This document shows positions 53,857 to 63,343 of a stretch of DNA of 64,000 nt, piece after piece. The stretch's first letter is position 1. Each line of letters starts with the position of its first letter. A program made the position numbers and the translations under genes. Below the pieces are notes generated by a model. It was not told the DNA's origin, did not search any database, and saw only the letters and a program-made list of their open reading frames with translations. The stretch is from Rhizobium sp. CIAT894 (GTDB lineage: Bacteria > Pseudomonadota > Alphaproteobacteria > Rhizobiales > Rhizobiaceae), in contig NZ_CP020951.1 of the NCBI RefSeq assembly GCF_000172795.2, positions 186,001-250,000 of the forward strand, read 5' to 3'.

Positions 53857-55116
53857 ATGAAAAAACTAATAATCTCGACGCTCTTTGCTTCGATGATGGC
53901 GGGTACGGCCTTTGCCGATACGACGCTGAAGCTCGTCGAAGTCATCACCAGCCCGGAGCGTACCGAAACGCTGAAATCGATCGTCGGCAAGTTCGAGGCC
54001 GCCAATCCCGGCACCAAGGTCGACATCATCTCGCTGCCCTGGAACGAGGCTTTCCAGAAGTTCGCGACCATGGTGTCGGCCGGCGACGTGCCCGACGTGA
54101 TGGAAATGCCGGATACCTGGCTGTCGCTCTATGCCAATAACGGCATGCTCGAAAGCCTCGAGCCCTATCTCGCAAAGTGGGAGCACACCAAGGAGCTGAC
54201 GCCGCGTGCCCTCGAGCTCGGCCGCGACGTCAAGAACACCGCCTATATGCTGCCCTACGGCTTCTATTTGAGGGCGATGTTCTACAACAAGAAGCTGCTT
54301 TCGGAAGCCGGTGTCGCAGCGCCGCCGAAGACGCTGGAGGAGTTCACCGCCGCTTCGGAAAAGGTCTCCAAGCTGCAGGGCAAATACGGCTACTGCATGC
54401 GCGGCGGCGCAGGCGGCCTCAACGGCTGGATGATCTTCGCCGCCTCGATGGCCGGCTCGAACAAATACTTCAAGGAAGACGGCACCTCGACTATGAACAG
54501 CCCCGGCTGGGCCAAGGGCATCGAATGGATGGTCGATCTCTACAAGAAGGGCTACGCGCCGAAGGACAGCGTCAACTGGGGCTTCAACGAAGTCGTCGCC
54601 GGCTTCTATTCCGGCACCTGCGCCTTCCTCGACCAGGATCCGGATGCGCTGATCGCCATTGCCGAACGCATGAAAAAGGAAGATTTCGGCGTCATGCCAC
54701 TGCCGAAGGGCCCGGACGGCAAGTCCTTCCCGACCATCGGCTATGGCGGCTGGTCGATGTTTTCGACCAGCGGCAACAAGGATCTCTCCTGGAAGCTGAT
54801 CGCCACCCTCGAAGGGCCGGAAGGCAATATCGAGTGGAACAAGCGCATCGGCGCGCTGCCGGCCTATACCGCGGCCGAGAAGGATCCCTTCTATGCCGGT
54901 GACCAGTTCAAGGGCTGGTTCGAGGAACTGGCGGACCCGAACACGGTGCCGACGGTCATGCCGACCTATCTGGAGGAGTTTGCCTTCTTCAAGGATTCGC
55001 TGGCGATCAAGACCTCGCAGCAGGCCTTGCTCGGCGATATCTCGGCGAAGGATCTGGCCGACCAGTGGGCGGACTATCTGACCAAGGCGCAGCAGAAGTT
55101 CTTGAGCAAGAAGTAA
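53857..55116 (+). CDS. Carbohydrate-type extracellular solute-binding protein
   Basis: A 419-residue family 1 binding protein: signal peptide LFASMMAGTAFA, then mature TLKLVEVITSPERTETL and the family's GDVPDVMEMPDTW and FYSGTCAFLDQDPDAL regions. It delivers ligand to the permeases encoded downstream. The ribosome site is AAAGGGGG upstream of 53857. A large hairpin follows the stop, which would let this subunit be made in excess, as is usual for binding proteins. Confidence 0.88.
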   Translation: MKKLIISTLFASMMAGTAFADTTLKLVEVITSPERTETLKSIVGKFEAANPGTKVDIISLPWNEAFQKFATMVSAGDVPDVMEMPDTWLSLYANNGMLESLEPYLAKWEHTKELTPRALELGRDVKNTAYMLPYGFYLRAMFYNKKLLSEAGVAAPPKTLEEFTAASEKVSKLQGKYGYCMRGGAGGLNGWMIFAASMAGSNKYFKEDGTSTMNSPGWAKGIEWMVDLYKKGYAPKDSVNWGFNEVVAGFYSGTCAFLDQDPDALIAIAERMKKEDFGVMPLPKGPDGKSFPTIGYGGWSMFSTSGNKDLSWKLIATLEGPEGNIEWNKRIGALPAYTAAEKDPFYAGDQFKGWFEELADPNTVPTVMPTYLEEFAFFKDSLAIKTSQQALLGDISAKDLADQWADYLTKAQQKFLSKK

Positions 55117-55133
55117 GGGGTGAGGGGGCGACT

Positions 55134-55258
55134 GCGGCCCCCTCATCCGCCTGCCGGCACCTTCTCCCCGACGGGGAGAAGGGAACATGCCGCAACCTCT
55201 CCATCCCCTTCTCCCCAGCGGGGAGAAGGTGGCCCGAAGGGTCGGATGAGGGGGCCGC
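55134..55258. repeat. Nested palindromic repeat between binding-protein and permease genes
   Basis: Outer arms GCGGCCCCCTCATCCG (55134-55149) and CGGATGAGGGGGCCGC (55243-55258) pair perfectly. Inside are two hairpins, CCTTCTCCCC-gac-GGGGAGAAGG (55160-55182) and CCTTCTCCCC-agc-GGGGAGAAGG (55207-55229). This is a rhizobial interspersed palindrome of the RIME/REP kind. Confidence 0.85.
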
Positions 55259-55329
55259 GGCCGCCCAGTTTTCAGAAGCATTACCCGCGCGAGAATCCGC
55301 ACCCGGGTAGACATGGAAATTACGCACTG

Positions 55330-56265
55330 ATGACCATTTCCGCCGATATGCTCGACATGCGTCGTGACCGCAGGCCATGGCTGCGGCGTCTTGCCGATGC
55401 TTCGGAGCCCTATCTCTACAGCGCTCCGTCGCTGATCCTGATCATCGCGGTGATGCTGGTGCCGCTGACGCTCGGGCTGTCCTACGCCTTCCGCGATATC
55501 CAACTGCTCAATCCGTTTTCCGGCGGCTTCATCGGGCTCGATCATTTTCGCGAACTTGCAGGCGATGCCGCCTTTTATGGCGCGCTGCGGAATACGCTCT
55601 GGTGGACCGGCGCCTCCGTCGTCCTGCAGTTCGTCTTCGGGCTGATCCTGGCGCTGCTGCTCGACAAGCCGTTCTCGGGCCGGGCGATCGCGCAAGCGCT
55701 GGTCTTCCTGCCCTGGGCGGTGCCGTCCTTTCTCGCCGGCCTGAACTGGGCCTGGCTGTTCAATCCGGTCATCGGGCCGATACCGCACTGGCTCTTCGGG
55801 CTTGGGCTGATGCATGAGCCGGGGAATATTCTTTCCGATCCCGATTACGCGATGTGGGGGCCGATTGCCGCCAATGTGTGGTGGGGTATTCCCTTCTTCG
55901 CCATCACCCTGCTTGCCGCCCTGCAGGCAATCCCGCGCGATCTCTACGAGGCCGCCTCGATCGACGGCGCCGGCTGGTTCCAGCGTTTCCGCTCGATCAC
56001 CCTGCCGTTCCTGGCGCCGACGATCGCCATCACCGTGCTCTTGCGCACCGTGTGGATTTCCAATTTCGCCGATCTCATCGTCGTCATGACCAATGGCGGG
56101 CCGGCCGACCGGACGCAGATCGTCGCGAGCTACATCTTCACGACGGCGTTCAAGCGGCTCGATTTCGGTTATGCCTCGGCGATCGCGCTGGTGCTGCTCG
56201 TGCTGCTGCTTGCCTATTCGATGCTGATCATCCTGCTGCGGCAGACGCTGCTGAACAAGGATTGA
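55330..56265 (+). CDS. Carbohydrate-type ABC permease (MalF-like)
   Basis: A 311-residue permease started at 55330; an upstream reading from 55120 would run through the palindrome and is rejected. Six helices, with first helix at LILIIAVMLVPLTLG and the EAA loop EAASIDGAGWFQRFRSITLP about 80 residues before the end. It pairs with the second permease 4 bp downstream. The ribosome site is weak, so translation may depend on readthrough of the hairpin and is lower than that of the binding protein. Confidence 0.87.
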   Translation: MTISADMLDMRRDRRPWLRRLADASEPYLYSAPSLILIIAVMLVPLTLGLSYAFRDIQLLNPFSGGFIGLDHFRELAGDAAFYGALRNTLWWTGASVVLQFVFGLILALLLDKPFSGRAIAQALVFLPWAVPSFLAGLNWAWLFNPVIGPIPHWLFGLGLMHEPGNILSDPDYAMWGPIAANVWWGIPFFAITLLAALQAIPRDLYEAASIDGAGWFQRFRSITLPFLAPTIAITVLLRTVWISNFADLIVVMTNGGPADRTQIVASYIFTTAFKRLDFGYASAIALVLLVLLLAYSMLIILLRQTLLNKD

Positions 56266-56269
56266 GATC

Positions 56270-57100
56270 ATGAGACGATCCGTCATTCCCACCATTGCGC
56301 ATCGCTTGGCGATCCTCTGCTACATTGCCTTCGCGCTCTTCCCGCTGTTCTGGCTGCTCAAGGTCTCGGTGACGCCGAACGACCTGCTCTATAGCGAAGG
56401 CGTGCGCATGTGGCCGTCGCGCACGACATGGGAGCACTATGCCTTCGTGCTGCAGCACAGCGCCTTCCCGACCTTCTTCAAGAACAGCCTGATCGTCTCG
56501 ACCTCGACGGCGGTGACGGTGACAATCTCAGCCTCGCTCTCCGGCTATGCGCTGTCGCGCTTCAATTTCCGGGCGAAATATTGGATCGTCGCGCTGATGC
56601 TGCTGACCCAGATGTTCCCGCTGGTCATGCTGGTGGCGCCGATCTTCAAGATCCTGTCGCCCTTGCATCTGACCAACAGCCTGACCGGGCTCGTCATCGT
56701 CTACACCGCCTTCAACGTGCCCTTTGCCACCTTCCTGATGCAGTCCTTCTTCGATGGCATCCCCAGGGATCTGGAAGAGGCGGCGATGATCGACGGGGCG
56801 ACGCAGTTCACCGCCTTTCGCCAGATCATCCTGCCGCTGACGCTGCCGGGCATTGCCGCCACACTCGGCTTCGTCTTCACCGCCGCCTGGAGCGAGCTGC
56901 TCTTCGCCCTGATGCTGATCAACGGTAATGACGCGGCGACCTTCCCGGTCGGGCTTCTCACCTTCGTTTCGAAATTCTCGGTGGATTTCGGGCAGATGAT
57001 GGCGGCGGGCGTCATGGCGCTCATTCCGGCCGGCCTCTTCTTCCTGCTCATCCAGCGTTATCTCGTCCAGGGCCTGACGGCCGGCGCGGTCAAGGGTTAA
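56270..57100 (+). CDS. Carbohydrate-type ABC permease (MalG-like)
   Basis: A 276-residue inner-membrane permease with six helices. The EAA loop is EEAAMIDGATQFTAFRQIILP, the coupling site for the ATPase. The first span is LAILCYIAFALFPLFWL. Partner of the MalF-like subunit, with which it forms the pore. The ATPase gene begins 5 bp after its stop. Confidence 0.88.
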   Translation: MRRSVIPTIAHRLAILCYIAFALFPLFWLLKVSVTPNDLLYSEGVRMWPSRTTWEHYAFVLQHSAFPTFFKNSLIVSTSTAVTVTISASLSGYALSRFNFRAKYWIVALMLLTQMFPLVMLVAPIFKILSPLHLTNSLTGLVIVYTAFNVPFATFLMQSFFDGIPRDLEEAAMIDGATQFTAFRQIILPLTLPGIAATLGFVFTAAWSELLFALMLINGNDAATFPVGLLTFVSKFSVDFGQMMAAGVMALIPAGLFFLLIQRYLVQGLTAGAVKG

Positions 57101-57105
57101 ACAGA

Positions 57106-58164
<1,059 letters not shown>

Positions 58165-58258
58165 CCGGGCAATCCTCACGCGCTGCGCGCTGAAAAATCT
58201 TTTGCCGCACCGCCCGCAAGGGTTATATCCCTTGCGTAATCTTGCTGGAGTGGATGCC

Positions 58259-59491
58259 ATGACCGACACTGTTCTCGACCGCTTTCTGCGCTATGTCGTT
58301 ATCGATACCCAATCCGATCCCTCTTCGTCGACCCAGCCGACCACAAGCAAACAGAAGGATCTCGGACGGATTCTGGTCGAGGAATTGCTGGCGATCGGTC
58401 TTGCGGACGCGCATCTCGATGAACACGGTTATGTCTATGCGACGATTCCCGCCAACAGCGACAAGACGCTGCCGGTCATCTGTTTCTGCTCGCATATGGA
58501 TACGGCGCCGGATTTCAGCGGCACAGGCGTCAAGCCGCAGATCATCCGGAATTATGCCGGCGGCGATATCACACTTGCCGGCGATCAGAGCCGGGTGATC
58601 CGGGTTTCCGAGCATCCGGAACTGAACAACCAGATCGGCAACGACATCGTCACGACCGACGGAACGACATTGCTCGGCGCCGACGACAAGGCCGGACTGG
58701 CGGAGATCATGACCGCAGCGCAGTTCTTGGTCGACAATCCCGATATCCGGCACGGGACGATCAAGATCCTGTTCACCCCCGACGAGGAAGTCGGGCGCGG
58801 CGTCAACAAGGTCGATCTGAAGAAGCTCGGCGCCGACTTCGCCTATACGATGGACGGCGAGACATCAGGCCATATCGAGGACGAGACCTTCTCGGCCGAT
58901 GGCGTCGAGATCGGCATCTCGGGCGTCGCGATCCATCCGGGTTTTGCCAAGGACCGCATGGAGAACGCCATCAAGATCGCCGGCGCCATCATCGACCGGC
59001 TGCCGAAGGAGATCGCGCCCGAAACCACGGAGGGAAAGCAGGGCTTCATCCATCCGGTGGGTGTGACCGGCTCGATGGAGAAAGCGTCGCTGAGCTTCAT
59101 CATCCGCGACTTCACCGACGCGGGGCTCGTGGAAAAGGAGACCTTGCTCGAAGCCATCGTGAGAGAGGTGATATCAGCCTATCCCGGTTCGACCTATCAT
59201 TTCGAGGTCAGGGAACAGTACCGCAACATGAAAGTGGTGCTCGACCGTCACCCCGAGATCGTCGACAACGCCGTCGAAGCGGTGCGACGGGCCGGCATGA
59301 CGCCGGTACGAGGCAGCATCCGCGGCGGCACGGATGGTTCGCGGCTTTCCTTCATGGGACTGCCATGCCCGAACATCTTCGCCGGCGGCCATGCCTTTCA
59401 CTCGCCGCTCGAATGGGTCAGCCGCCAGGATATGGAAAAGGCGGTCAAGACGATCGTCGAACTGGCCAAAGTCTGGGAAGAGCGCGCTTAG
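58259..59491 (+). CDS. pepT: Peptidase T (tripeptide aminopeptidase)
   Basis: A 410-residue M20 zinc peptidase that removes the N-terminal residue of tripeptides in the cytoplasm. I start at 58259 with CTGGAG upstream. Metal and catalytic motifs are SHMDTAPDFSG (His and Asp), GADDKAGLAE (bridging Asp), TPDEEVGRG (catalytic and metal Glu) and the C-terminal FAGGHAFHSPLEW (His). Length and order are normal. It begins 95 bp after the ABC ATPase gene and may have its own promoter. Confidence 0.92.
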   Translation: MTDTVLDRFLRYVVIDTQSDPSSSTQPTTSKQKDLGRILVEELLAIGLADAHLDEHGYVYATIPANSDKTLPVICFCSHMDTAPDFSGTGVKPQIIRNYAGGDITLAGDQSRVIRVSEHPELNNQIGNDIVTTDGTTLLGADDKAGLAEIMTAAQFLVDNPDIRHGTIKILFTPDEEVGRGVNKVDLKKLGADFAYTMDGETSGHIEDETFSADGVEIGISGVAIHPGFAKDRMENAIKIAGAIIDRLPKEIAPETTEGKQGFIHPVGVTGSMEKASLSFIIRDFTDAGLVEKETLLEAIVREVISAYPGSTYHFEVREQYRNMKVVLDRHPEIVDNAVEAVRRAGMTPVRGSIRGGTDGSRLSFMGLPCPNIFAGGHAFHSPLEWVSRQDMEKAVKTIVELAKVWEERA

Positions 59492-59498
59492 TTCGCGT

Positions 59499-60035
59499 CT
59501 AGACGAAGCGGGCGACCAGCAGCCTCACGCGTTTCTCAAGGTCAGATACCGTCGGTTCATCGCCAATCAGACCGTCAAGCGAGAGCAGGAAGACTTCGGC
59601 GGCTGCGTCGTCCAATAGCACGGCTGCGATACATTCAAGCGCGACCTGACGGTGCAGTGCGTCGATCTCCGGATCGAGGCGTTCGCATACGTCAAAGAAT
59701 TCGCCGGCCATCGGCGCCCCGACCATGTCGGCCCAGGGCTCAATGACCATCACCCGGCACACGTGGAAAAGGCGATCCTGCGGGTCGCCGACGGCCTGAG
59801 CCGCTTCACGCGCCTGCGGATGCCGCGACACCAGCCAGTGCCGGAACACTGCAGTGTAGATCTCCTGCTTGTCGCTGAATGTCTTGTAGAGCAGCGTACG
59901 CGATAAGTTGGCGCGCTTGGCGATATCATCCAGAGACGTCTTGGAATACCCGAAGTTCAGGAAACACCATCGGGCCGCCTTCAAGACCGTGTCGCGCCGC
60001 GATGCCGCGTCCTCAGGGGTGATTTTGGGTGCCAT
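59499..60035 (-). CDS. TetR-family regulator
   Basis: A 178-residue TetR-type repressor. The N-terminal helix-turn-helix is VLKAARWCFLNFGYSKTSLD with IAKRANLSRTLLYKTFSDK. The C-terminal ligand domain is typical in size. It is divergent from an SDR gene and the gap holds three TGTCAA-type elements, so it most likely represses that gene and itself. The ligand is unknown. Confidence 0.87.
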   Translation of the reverse strand: MAPKITPEDAASRRDTVLKAARWCFLNFGYSKTSLDDIAKRANLSRTLLYKTFSDKQEIYTAVFRHWLVSRHPQAREAAQAVGDPQDRLFHVCRVMVIEPWADMVGAPMAGEFFDVCERLDPEIDALHRQVALECIAAVLLDDAAAEVFLLSLDGLIGDEPTVSDLEKRVRLLVARFV

Positions 60036-60060
60036 AGCACCTTCCTGACGAATTCAGTGT

Positions 60061-60136
60061 TTTTTGTCAACGGCAGCCGCGGCCCTGGTTGAATGCTGAC
60101 GCAACCGATGTTGACAAAAAGTATTAAAAATGTCAA
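60061..60136. promoter_or_regulatory. TetR operator array between the TetR and SDR genes
   Basis: TTTTTGTCAAC (60061-60071) and GTTGACAAAAA (60110-60120) form a perfect 11-bp inverted repeat. TTGACA (60111-60116) and TGTCAA (60131-60136) form a second one with a 14-bp spacer. The repeated TTGACA/TGTCAA core suggests several binding sites for one regulator. Confidence 0.68.
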
Positions 60137-60201
60137 AACGTCCAAAATGGCTGGCGGCGATCGGGCCGCGCCCAACAGTGCCCAGACAGAAAGCAAGCAA
60201 T

Positions 60202-61140
60202 ATGAGTGAGACCTGGACCCCCGCGAAAATTCCGTCGCAAGCCGGCAAGCGGGTGATCGTAACCGGCGCCAACAGCGGCATCGGTTGGTATACGGCGCTC
60301 GAGTTGGTCCGCGCCGGCGCCGAGGTCACGATTGCCGCCCGCAGCAAATCCAAGGGCGAAGATGCGGTGAAGCGCATCCGTGCGATTATTCCGAAAGCTG
60401 CCGTCCGCTCAGGCGTGCTGGACCTCTCGATCCCCATGTCCATTCAGGCATTCGCCGACGGCGAGCTTGAGAATGGCCGGCCGATCGACATGCTGATCAA
60501 CAATGCAGGCATAATGGGTCTGCCGCGGTGCGAAGTCAGCGTCGACGGCCATGAGCTGCAGTTTGCGACCAACGTTTTCGGGCCTTACCGGCTGACCGGT
60601 CTGCTTCTGCCCGCATTGCTGCAGGCGTCCCGTCCCCGGGTCGTCACGGTCGCTTCGAACACCCACAAAATGTTCAAGCCGGGACCGATCACCGATTTCG
60701 AGGCCAGGACCGGCTATGTACCGATGCGCGTCTATGCCAAGACGAAGCTCGCCAACATCCTGTTTGCCCGCGAATTGCAGCGCCGCGCCGGCGATCGTCT
60801 GCTGTCTACCATCAGCCATCCCGGTGGGGCGCGGACCAATCTCTTTGCTGCCACGACGCTCAGCACCAAGATCGCTGGCATTCTGACGTACCCGTTGCTC
60901 CAGAGCCCTGAAAAGGGCGCCTGGCCGACACTGATGGCGGCGACTTTGGAGAATGCCCGGCCTGGCGGCTATTACGGCCCCGGCGGGTTTATCGAACTGC
61001 GCGGCAATCCCGTCGAAACCAGGACGGCTCCCTATGCGGACGACCCCTCCGCCTGGTGCGCTCTTTTTGATGACCTCGCGCGGATTACCGGCGTCCACTA
61101 TAGCTTTAGCGAGGTCGGTTTCGGGGAACGACGCGCGTGA
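60202..61140 (+). CDS. SDR-family oxidoreductase (retinol dehydrogenase-like)
   Basis: A 312-residue short-chain dehydrogenase started at 60202. The cofactor site is TGANSGIGWY near residues 21-30, with R in AARSKSKG suggesting NADP(H). NNAGIMG, VASNTH (catalytic Ser) and YAKTK (Tyr-Lys) complete the active site. The pattern resembles WWOX/retinol dehydrogenase-type proteins common in bacteria as detoxifying reductases. Control by the divergent TetR gene fits induction by an electrophilic or toxic compound. Confidence 0.83.
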   Translation: MSETWTPAKIPSQAGKRVIVTGANSGIGWYTALELVRAGAEVTIAARSKSKGEDAVKRIRAIIPKAAVRSGVLDLSIPMSIQAFADGELENGRPIDMLINNAGIMGLPRCEVSVDGHELQFATNVFGPYRLTGLLLPALLQASRPRVVTVASNTHKMFKPGPITDFEARTGYVPMRVYAKTKLANILFARELQRRAGDRLLSTISHPGGARTNLFAATTLSTKIAGILTYPLLQSPEKGAWPTLMAATLENARPGGYYGPGGFIELRGNPVETRTAPYADDPSAWCALFDDLARITGVHYSFSEVGFGERRA

Positions 61141-61194
61141 AAACAAAGAGCTAAAGCGCAAGCCGCGAATCGAAAAGATCGCGACGCGCTTCAG
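61140..61194. repeat. 55-bp interspersed repeat, copy 2
   Basis: Second copy of the element at 29779-29833, matching 47 of 55 positions in the same orientation. It begins at the last base of the SDR stop and overlaps the last bases of the convergent hydrolase gene, so it supplies that gene's stop codon. Confidence 0.8.
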
Positions 61195-62069
61195 CCGCCG
61201 TTCGCCGCAACGCTGCCGCGCAGCATGACGCTGTCAAAAGCGGGGCGAGGGATGGGGATCGCGATCCGCATTCCCGGGTCAGGTTCGATCAAGGGTTCCG
61301 GCAAGGTCACCGGTGCCGTGATCTGCATCGGCATGGGATTTGCGATCGGCGCCATCCGTGCCGTGGGCGCCATATTGACCGCGGACATCGTGCTCGCCGT
61401 CGCCATCGGGTCCGGTGACGGGAGGGGAACGGGAACCGCCGAGGGGATCAGCGCCTCGAACTGCGGCGGCAACATGCTTTCGCCGGGCACATAATTCATC
61501 GCCACCTCATAGGAGGGCAGCGGCGGCGGTGTTTGAAGCATGCCGTTGGAGTCGCGCTTCTCGTAGAAGGCGTTGCCGCCGGCGACCGTCACATAATGCA
61601 TGTTGCCGTAAGGGAATTTCAGCCCGTCGGTATGGAAGAACATCGCATCCTTCACCGCGGGATGGCGCGCACCTTTCAGGAGGATCGCATCGGCGGCGGT
61701 GGCAAGCTCCGGTTCGGCCTGCGGCTTGACTTCGCGCGTCATCACGCCGGGGGCAAACTGCTTCTCCTGGGCGACGACGCCGCAGATGGACGGAGGATAG
61801 GCGCCTGACGTGAGCCTGTTCATGACGACGGTGCCGACAGCCATATAGCCGTCCTCATCCGAATGCTGCGATTCGAAATACATCGCGCGCTTCAGGCAGT
61901 CGCGATCCTTGGCCGTATAATTGAAGGTGACTTTCGCGGCTTGAGCCTGCTTCGTCTTGGTCTTTGCCGGCGTTGCTGCCGGTTGCGATGTCGTCGTGCA
62001 GCCGGTGGCCGCCAGTCCTGCGAACAAAATCCCGATCAGGGATTTTCCAAAGGAAATCTCCGCCCTCAA
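61191..62069 (-). CDS. SleB-like cell-wall hydrolase (Hydrolase_2), lipoprotein
   Basis: A 292-residue lipoprotein (lipobox AATGC near residue 24) with a Hydrolase_2 domain related to spore-cortex hydrolase SleB: RAMYFESQHSDEDGYMAVG supplies the catalytic Glu, followed by GTVVMNRL and YPPSICGVVAQ. It probably cuts peptidoglycan glycan chains as a lytic transglycosylase. The last 100 residues are Pro/Met/Ala low complexity. The terminal codons lie in a dispersed repeat, a likely late change of the C-terminus. Confidence 0.85.
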   Translation of the reverse strand: MRAEISFGKSLIGILFAGLAATGCTTTSQPAATPAKTKTKQAQAAKVTFNYTAKDRDCLKRAMYFESQHSDEDGYMAVGTVVMNRLTSGAYPPSICGVVAQEKQFAPGVMTREVKPQAEPELATAADAILLKGARHPAVKDAMFFHTDGLKFPYGNMHYVTVAGGNAFYEKRDSNGMLQTPPPLPSYEVAMNYVPGESMLPPQFEALIPSAVPVPLPSPDPMATASTMSAVNMAPTARMAPIANPMPMQITAPVTLPEPLIEPDPGMRIAIPIPRPAFDSVMLRGSVAANGG

Positions 62070-62223
62070 CGCCAGGTGCCTCCTAGGAATGAGTCCAGCC
62101 CTTTATGATTAACGCGCAAAATCTTTTACTCGTCATATGATTGAAATACAAACAACCTTAGATAACAAAAATCCTGAGGGACTCTCGCCAAATGCGATTC
62201 CGGCGATGCGCCCGGAGGCCATC

Positions 62224-62261
62224 TGCTGCATAATTCGCAAAAATTAAGGAATTATGCAGCA
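62224..62261. terminator. Hairpin after cysA
   Basis: Perfect 12-bp arms TGCTGCATAATT (62224-62235) and AATTATGCAGCA (62250-62261) with a 14-nt loop, 31 bp beyond the cysA stop. The position suits a transcript end, though there is no T-run. The rest of 62070-62292 shows no gene. Confidence 0.6.
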
Positions 62262-62292
62262 ACTCAATGCGTTACAGCGCCGTTTGCGCTGA

Positions 62293-63333
62293 TCAGCTGC
62301 GAAACAGCTTCCAGCGAGTCGGCTTGAACGCCACGCGGTTGCGGTCGAGTCTGTCGGCCTCGCTCGGCGGCAGCTCGATCTCGATATGCGGGCGGTCATT
62401 GCCGATATCCAATTCGATATGGCGGGTGCCGGCGACGCGGCGGCTGGAGACCGGCTGGCCGGCAATACAGTTTTCAGCCGATTCGCAGAGCCTGACGTCA
62501 TGCGGGCGGAAATAGAGCTGCGCCGGGCCGTCCGGCTCGCCGTCGGCATTGAGGCCGAGCGAGCGGCCGTCGAAGCGGATGTCGCCGCCCGAGATTTCGA
62601 CCTGCAGGCAGTTCGACTGGCCGATAAATCCGAAGACGAAGGGAGAATTCGGATTGTCATAGACCTCGTCAGGCGTGCCGACCTGTTCGATCGCGCCCTG
62701 GCTCATGACGACGACGCGGTCGGCGAGCTCCAGGGCTTCATCCTGGTCGTGGGTGACGAAGACGGTGGTGTGGCCGGTGCGGTCGTGGATCTCGCGCAGC
62801 CATTTGCGCAGGTCCTTGCGCACCTGTGCGTCGAGCGCCCCGAAGGGTTCGTCGAGCAGCAGCACGTTCGGCTCGACAGCCATGGCGCGGGCGAGCGCCA
62901 CGCGCTGGCGCTGGCCGCCGGAAAGCTGTGCCGGATAGCGTTTCTCAAGGCCGGAAAGCTGCACGAGCTCGAGCAGTTCCAGCGCCCGCCGGCGGATGTC
63001 GGCCTTCGCAGGCCGCCGCGCGCCCTTTCTGACCTTCAGGCCGAAAGAGACGTTGTCGAGCACCGTCATATAGCGGAACAGAGCATAATGCTGAAAGACG
63101 AAGCCGATATTGCGCTGCTGCACAGTCTTCTTCGAGGCATCCTCGTCACCGAAGAAGATCTGCCCTTCCGTCGGGCTTTCCAAGCCGGCGATCAGCCGCA
63201 GCAATGTCGTCTTGCCGGAGCCCGACGGGCCGAGCAGGGCGATCAGCTCGCCGGAGCGGATGCCGAGCGAGACATCGTGCAGCGCCGGAAAACGATCGAA
63301 TTCCTTGCGGATGTTTTGAACGCGTACTTCCAT
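62293..63333 (-). CDS. cysA: Sulfate/thiosulfate ABC ATP-binding protein
   Basis: A 346-residue CysA-type ATPase: Walker A GPSGSGKTT near residue 36, Q-loop FVFQHYALFRYM (the FRHM/FRYM form is typical of CysA), signature LSGGQRQRVALARA, Walker B VLLLDEPFGALDAQV, and the C-terminal TOBE-like domain with YFRPHDV. It powers sulfate and thiosulfate uptake through CysT/CysW. The cysW stop lies 10 bp upstream, and a hairpin follows the gene. Confidence 0.92.
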   Translation of the reverse strand: MEVRVQNIRKEFDRFPALHDVSLGIRSGELIALLGPSGSGKTTLLRLIAGLESPTEGQIFFGDEDASKKTVQQRNIGFVFQHYALFRYMTVLDNVSFGLKVRKGARRPAKADIRRRALELLELVQLSGLEKRYPAQLSGGQRQRVALARAMAVEPNVLLLDEPFGALDAQVRKDLRKWLREIHDRTGHTTVFVTHDQDEALELADRVVVMSQGAIEQVGTPDEVYDNPNSPFVFGFIGQSNCLQVEISGGDIRFDGRSLGLNADGEPDGPAQLYFRPHDVRLCESAENCIAGQPVSSRRVAGTRHIELDIGNDRPHIEIELPPSEADRLDRNRVAFKPTRWKLFRS

Positions 63334-63343
63334 TCCAAATCCT

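Noticed and set aside
53866..56295. 809-codon open frame on the minus strand
   Set aside because: Antisense to the sugar-type binding protein and permease and runs through the palindromic repeat; low-complexity composition.
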